Under the pieces are notes generated by a model. That model saw only the letters and a list, made by a program, of their open reading frames with translations. It made no database searches and was not told where the DNA came from. The position numbers and the translations under genes were made by a program. Source: Chaetoderma sp. LZ-2023a (taxonomy: Eukaryota; Mollusca; Caudofoveata; Chaetodermatida; Chaetodermatidae). From it: a stretch of 64,000 nucleotides of DNA. The DNA lies in the NCBI GenBank assembly GCA_034401795.1, contig CM067373.1, forward strand, positions 42,609,142-42,673,141. The letters are read 5' to 3'. Below are positions 60,511-64,000 of this stretch, in pieces (positions within the stretch are counted from its first letter, which is position 1; each line of letters starts with the position of its first letter).

Positions 60511-61179
60511 AGCTCACCTGACCTTAAAGGCCAAGTGAGTTTATGCCGTGGCGACCGTCCGTCATCCGTCCGTCGACTTTTTCTTTAAACAACTTCTTCT
60601 CAAGAACCACTGGGCCGATTTCAATTGTATTTGGCAGGAAGCATCCCTAGGGCATAGAGGTTCAAGTTTGTTCAAACGAAGCCGATCGGCCAAAATCCAG
60701 GATGGCCGCCGGCCAAATAGCCGAATTTTTTAAACACTTCGTCTAGTGCAACGGTATACCCAAGTTTGTTCAAGGCAACCTAATTGGACGATGTGCCTGG
60801 TGGCCATCTTGGATGACCTAGTTTTCGCGAAAACGACTTCTTCTCCCGAACCGCTGAAGGGATAGACCTGAAATTTGGTAAATATGCTTAGGGACTAAGG
60901 TCCATTCAAGTTTGTTCAAGGGAAGTTCGTACGTTAAAAAACATGGCCACCATCAACCAATCAGAATTTAGCGTTTGTTGGTCATATTGGCTTTTTTGTA
61001 TTTGATGTATTTTGAAGACGAAAATTGCTTTATTTATGCTTATCAGTGTGGCGACTTCAAATATGCCACTTTCGAGACTGTCGGATAAACGGTTTGGCTG
61101 CCATCTTGGTTTGTTTCCCACCATCGGCTCCTATACTAAAGCAATGGGCCCATAGTAAAGCAATTGGGAATTCTTTAAA

Positions 61180-61211
<32 letters not shown>

Positions 61212-62515
61212 CAATTGTATTTTGGAGGAAGCATTCATAGGGCATAGAGATCTAAGTTTGTTCACACGAAGCGGATCGGTCAAAATCCAAGATGGCCATC
61301 GGGCAAAATGGCTGATATTTAGAAACACTTTAAAAAATCTTCTCCGAAACCGCCGGAGGAATTGATTCAAACCTCATAGCTCATCATCTGTGGCAGCGGT
61401 AGACCCAAGTTTGTTCAAGGCAACCTGATTGGCCGATTTGCTTGGCGGCCATCTTGGATGACCTAGTATTCGCGAAAATGACTTCTCCCGAACCGCTGAA
61501 GGGATAGAGCTGATATTTTGTAAATATGCTTAGGGACCAAGGGCCATTCAAATTTGTTCAAATGAATTTCGTATGTTAAAAAAAATGGCCGGCATCAACC
61601 AATCAAAATTTAGCATTTGTTGGTCATATTGGGTTTTTTTTTGTATTTGATGTATTTTAATGGCGAAAATTGCTCTATATATGCTTATCAGGGTGCCGAG
61701 TTCAAATATTCCACTTTCGAGACTGTCGGATAAATGGTTTGGCTACCATCTTGGTTTGTTTTCCCGCCATAGGCTCCTATAGTAAAGTAATGGGCCCATA
61801 GTAAAGCAATTGGGAATTCTTTAACCGACTTCTTCTCAAGAACCACTGGGCCGATTTCAAATAAATTATATTTGGCAGGAAACATCCATAGGGCATAGAG
61901 ATCTAATTTTGTTCAAATGAAGCGGATCAATCAAAATCCAAGATGGCCACCGGCCAAAATGGCCAATTTTTAGAACCAGTTTAAAAAATCTCCGAAACCG
62001 CTGGAGGAATTGATTCAAGACTCATAACACATCATCTATGACAACGTTAAATATGCTTAGGGACCAAGGCCCATTCAAATTTGTTCAAAGGAAGTTCGTA
62101 CGTTAAAAAACATGACCGGCATCAAACTATCAAAATTTAGCTTTTTGTCATATTGACTTTTTTGTATTTGATGTATTTTGATGGCGAAAATTGCTGTATA
62201 TATGCTTATCAGGGTGGCGAGTTCAAATATGCCACTTTCGAGATGGTTGGATAAACGGTTTGACTGCTATCTTGGTTTGCTTTCCTGTCATAGGCTCCCA
62301 TAGTAAAGCAATGGGTCCATAGTAAAGCAATGGGGAATTCTTTAAACGACTTCTCAAGAACCACTGGGCCGATTTCAATTATATTTGGCAGAATGCAGCC
62401 TTAGGGCATAGAGATCTAAGTTTGTTCAAACGAAGCTGATCGGCTAAAATCCAAGATGGCCACCGGCTAAACCAGCCAATTTTTAGAAATGTCTTTAAAA
62501 ATCTCCGAAAACAGG
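60511..62515 (+). mobile_element. Dispersed-repeat cluster with a hairpin head and 0.5-0.65-kb tandem units
   Basis: Head AGCTCACCTGACC...GGCCAAGTGAGT forms a hairpin (60511-60540), followed by GTGGCGACCGTCCGTCATCC. Then units start near 60575, 61172, 61822 and 62340 with CTTCTTCTCAAGAACCACTG and GGGCCGATTTCAA. Each continues with GTTTGTTCA, ATCCAAGATGGCC and AACGGTTTGGCT-type words. The head style is known from mollusc and other marine invertebrate genomes; that is recollection, not a search. The class (Helitron-like, MITE or other) is undetermined. No coding frame is present. Confidence 0.75.
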
Positions 62516-62757
62516 TAGTTGGAGTAATATAGAAAGAATAGAAAGTAAACGCCCACTCTGCGATTTGAACGACGTCGGAGACGAATACCATTATCTTTTC
62601 TTATGCACTTTTTTCGCAGAGGATCGGAAAACACACCTTCCAAAGTACTATGGAACCGAATCACTTCAAACTACAACAATTGCTTAGTACCAGAACTTTA
62701 TCCCTATTACAGAAACTATGCCTATATACTAGAACATATCTTAAACACGTCGCCAAA
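62516..62757 (+). pseudogene. LINE C-terminal fragment, same domain as the 1.95-5.37 kb LINE
   Basis: Frame IERIESKRPLCDLNDVGDEYHYLFLC begins near 62527 (in part: LCDLNDVGDEYHYLFLC), followed by LPKYYG. A frameshift follows, then HFKLQQLLSTRTLSLLQKLC and a TAA at about 62757. The first part is the same C-terminal domain as CDKNEIGDEFH in the first LINE. It lacks RT and endonuclease. Confidence 0.85.
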
Positions 62758-62813
62758 TAATAAGCACTGCGACTGCTGCTGACAATATTGCTACCACCGC
62801 CGCTACTGCCACC

Positions 62814-62814
<1 letters not shown>

Positions 62815-62871
<57 letters not shown>

Positions 62872-62973
62872 CTACCTACCTACCTACCTACCTACCTACC
62901 TATCGCCACCACCACCACCGCCGCCGCCGACGACGACGACGACTACGACGACGACGACGACGACTACGACGAC

Positions 62974-63039
<66 letters not shown>

Positions 63040-63040
63040 T
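62815..63040. repeat. Compound (TAC)/(CTAC)/(CCA)/(GAC)/(AAT) microsatellite
   Basis: About 19 TAC units, about eight CTAC, CCA and CCG, GAC with TAC interruptions, then about 22 AAT units. The open frames on both strands are low-complexity. Confidence 0.95.
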
Positions 63041-63290
63041 TCATTCAGACTAAACCAACACATGTACAGGCGGTTCCACCATACGACATCTCCCGCTTGT
63101 CCTTGTGGAGAAGCAGAACAGACCACAGAGCACATACTTCAATGTTGCAGTAAGTATCAGCTGCTGAGAGAAGAGACCTGGCCTTTGTCAACCTCTTTTC
63201 TTGAAAAGCTGTATGTGCCTGTGGAAGAATGCAGAAAACCACAGATTTCATCTTGAGAACGGCTCTCCAAGTGTGATACCAGCGATCTAA
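63041..63290 (+). pseudogene. LINE C-terminal fragment with a CPCG zinc knuckle
   Basis: Frame RLNQHMYRRFHHTTSPACPC then GEAEQTTEHILQCC (63048-63160) and LREETWPLSTSFLEKLY. The pattern CxCG...QTxxHxLxxC is the zinc-knuckle end of many invertebrate LINE ORFs. A one-base shift near 63238 opens DFILRTALQV and a TGA at about 63273, which is the expected C-terminal text. The two LINE ends at 62.6 and 63.1 kb are from different families. Confidence 0.85.
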
Positions 63291-63297
63291 AAGAAGA

Positions 63298-63299
63298 AG

Positions 63300-63357
<58 letters not shown>
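63298..63357. repeat. (AAT)n microsatellite
   Basis: About 19 AAT units within the LINE 3' region. Confidence 0.95.
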
Positions 63358-63358
<1 letters not shown>

Positions 63359-63472
63359 GATAATTATATATAACTATATATGACACTGACCACTCACATT
63401 GTAAAATTTATGTATATATGTTTCCCCATATACCAAGTCTGGGTGTAAATAAATTGAATTGAATTGAATTCA
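63358..63472 (+). mobile_element. LINE 3' UTR with (TTGAA)n tail
   Basis: CCCCATATACCAAGTCTGGG then TGTAAATAAATTGAATTGAA and GAATTC. The short direct repeat tail is typical of the end of a LINE whose coding end lies at 63041-63290. Confidence 0.7.
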
Positions 63473-63608
63473 ACATTTACGCGATATTACAAAGCGGATA
63501 ATTGTCATACAGATAAGGGAATGTGACAGGATACGAATGATATGGAATCCATAAACCATAATCTATCGGTACAATATCAAATTTGAGATGAAATTAGCAT
63601 CCCTTTAA
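63473..63608. other. Unassigned spacer
   Basis: No recognised feature. Confidence 0.4.
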
Positions 63609-63609
63609 A

Positions 63610-63771
63610 TAGTAAAGCCATACAATTGGTACAACTCTTAGTCCGTTACAAATTATGCGTTCATGACGTACTTATCTACTCCATTCATGGCGTCGTTGAT
63701 TATGACGTGATCCTACACGACACGTAGTTGATATGACGTCATATGATGGATGGATAAATTGGAAAGGTCCA
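63610..63771 (-). mobile_element. MITE-A end fragment, reverse orientation
   Basis: Ends GGAAAGGTCCA (63761-63771). It has TATGACGTCATATGATGGATGG and GATTATGACGTGATCC-type words (in part), matching the left end of copy 1 in reverse. It lacks the hairpin core. Confidence 0.7.
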
Positions 63772-63990
63772 CTCTCTACAGCTAACGCTGTTTCCTATGC
63801 CAGCAACAGTTCCCTGGCAAATTACTTTAAAAACATTCAATAGAATAAATTTAAAGCATAGGACCTACAATTCTGAATTAGCTCTTTTCGCGTCGAACCT
63901 ACGCCATTTGATTCTGACGCCAGCTAACAAGTGACGAATTCTGATTATGACATCAAACAATTGAGTGACAGATCGGAACCTTCCATTATA
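63772..63990 (-). mobile_element. MITE-A relic, second subfamily, reverse orientation
   Basis: Diverged hairpin remnant (GCCAGCAACAGTTCC, AAAACATTCAATAG) then GACGCCAGCTAAC, GATTATGACATCA, GAGTGACAGATCGG and TTCCATTATA. It is similar to the ends at 7.39, 32.36 and 45.58 kb. Confidence 0.65.
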
Positions 63991-64000
63991 TTTCACGTTC

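Overview
The window reads as non-coding, repeat-dominated DNA from a marine invertebrate. A lophotrochozoan, most likely a mollusc, is my best guess. The basis is the type of repeats seen: LINE C-termini with zinc-knuckle ends, tRNA-derived SINEs, foldback MITEs, a GCTCACCTGA-type element whose text invites the phrase 'hairpin head plus CCACTGGGCCGATTTCAA units', and very long simple repeats. This assignment is inference; no host gene is available to place the organism. I could not support any intact host protein-coding gene, tRNA, rRNA or CRISPR array. The only recognisable coding sequence is broken retrotransposon ORFs.

Layout. 0-1.9 kb: microsatellites and copies of a palindromic CRE-bearing MITE (called MITE-A here). 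1.95-5.37 kb: a 5'-truncated, frameshifted LINE whose ORF is split by a 38-bp minisatellite of about 22 units. 5.4-14 kb: mostly unassigned DNA with trinucleotide runs, a candidate CCAAT/CRE promoter near 9.25 kb, SINE copies and a 3-unit tandem near 12.3 kb. 14.01-14.54 kb: a hAT-type MITE with a perfect 8-bp target duplication and a nested MITE-A hairpin. 14.5-28 kb: unassigned DNA, polypurine and G-rich tracts, TA runs, small minisatellites and one SINE.

28.4-29.4 kb: a 34-bp array. 31.4-32.2 kb: a dead Ty3/Gypsy pol fragment that is itself split by a 40-bp array made from its own codons. 33.5-39.2 kb: three abutting arrays of 39, 46 (about 88 copies) and 40 bp. 39-46.3 kb: foldback hairpins, a 38-bp array, a MITE-A copy and a TA-flanked 433-bp MITE next to a TA run. 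46.8-47.6 kb: another LINE C-terminal fragment. 50.7-52.9 kb: 44-bp and 16-bp arrays. 53.6-54.6 kb: a TIR element and a SINE cluster. 55.0-59.0 kb: a 32-bp satellite carrying a CRE octamer (TGACGTCA) in most units, interrupted by a LINE 3' tail and followed by a CpG-decayed version of itself. 59.0-60.5 kb: more MITE-A. 60.5-62.5 kb: a roughly 2-kb repeat of 0.5-0.65-kb units. 62.5-63.5 kb: two further LINE 3' ends. 63.6-64 kb: MITE-A relics.

The main themes are: (1) minisatellites born inside retrotransposon ORFs, twice independently; (2) SINE tails that grade into the (TAC)n microsatellites; (3) mobile palindromic elements and a satellite that together scatter about a hundred CRE or CRE-like sites over the window. 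About 14 kb, roughly a fifth of the window, is minisatellite-type tandem array by my count of the array spans. All copy numbers are estimates from span divided by unit length, made by eye.
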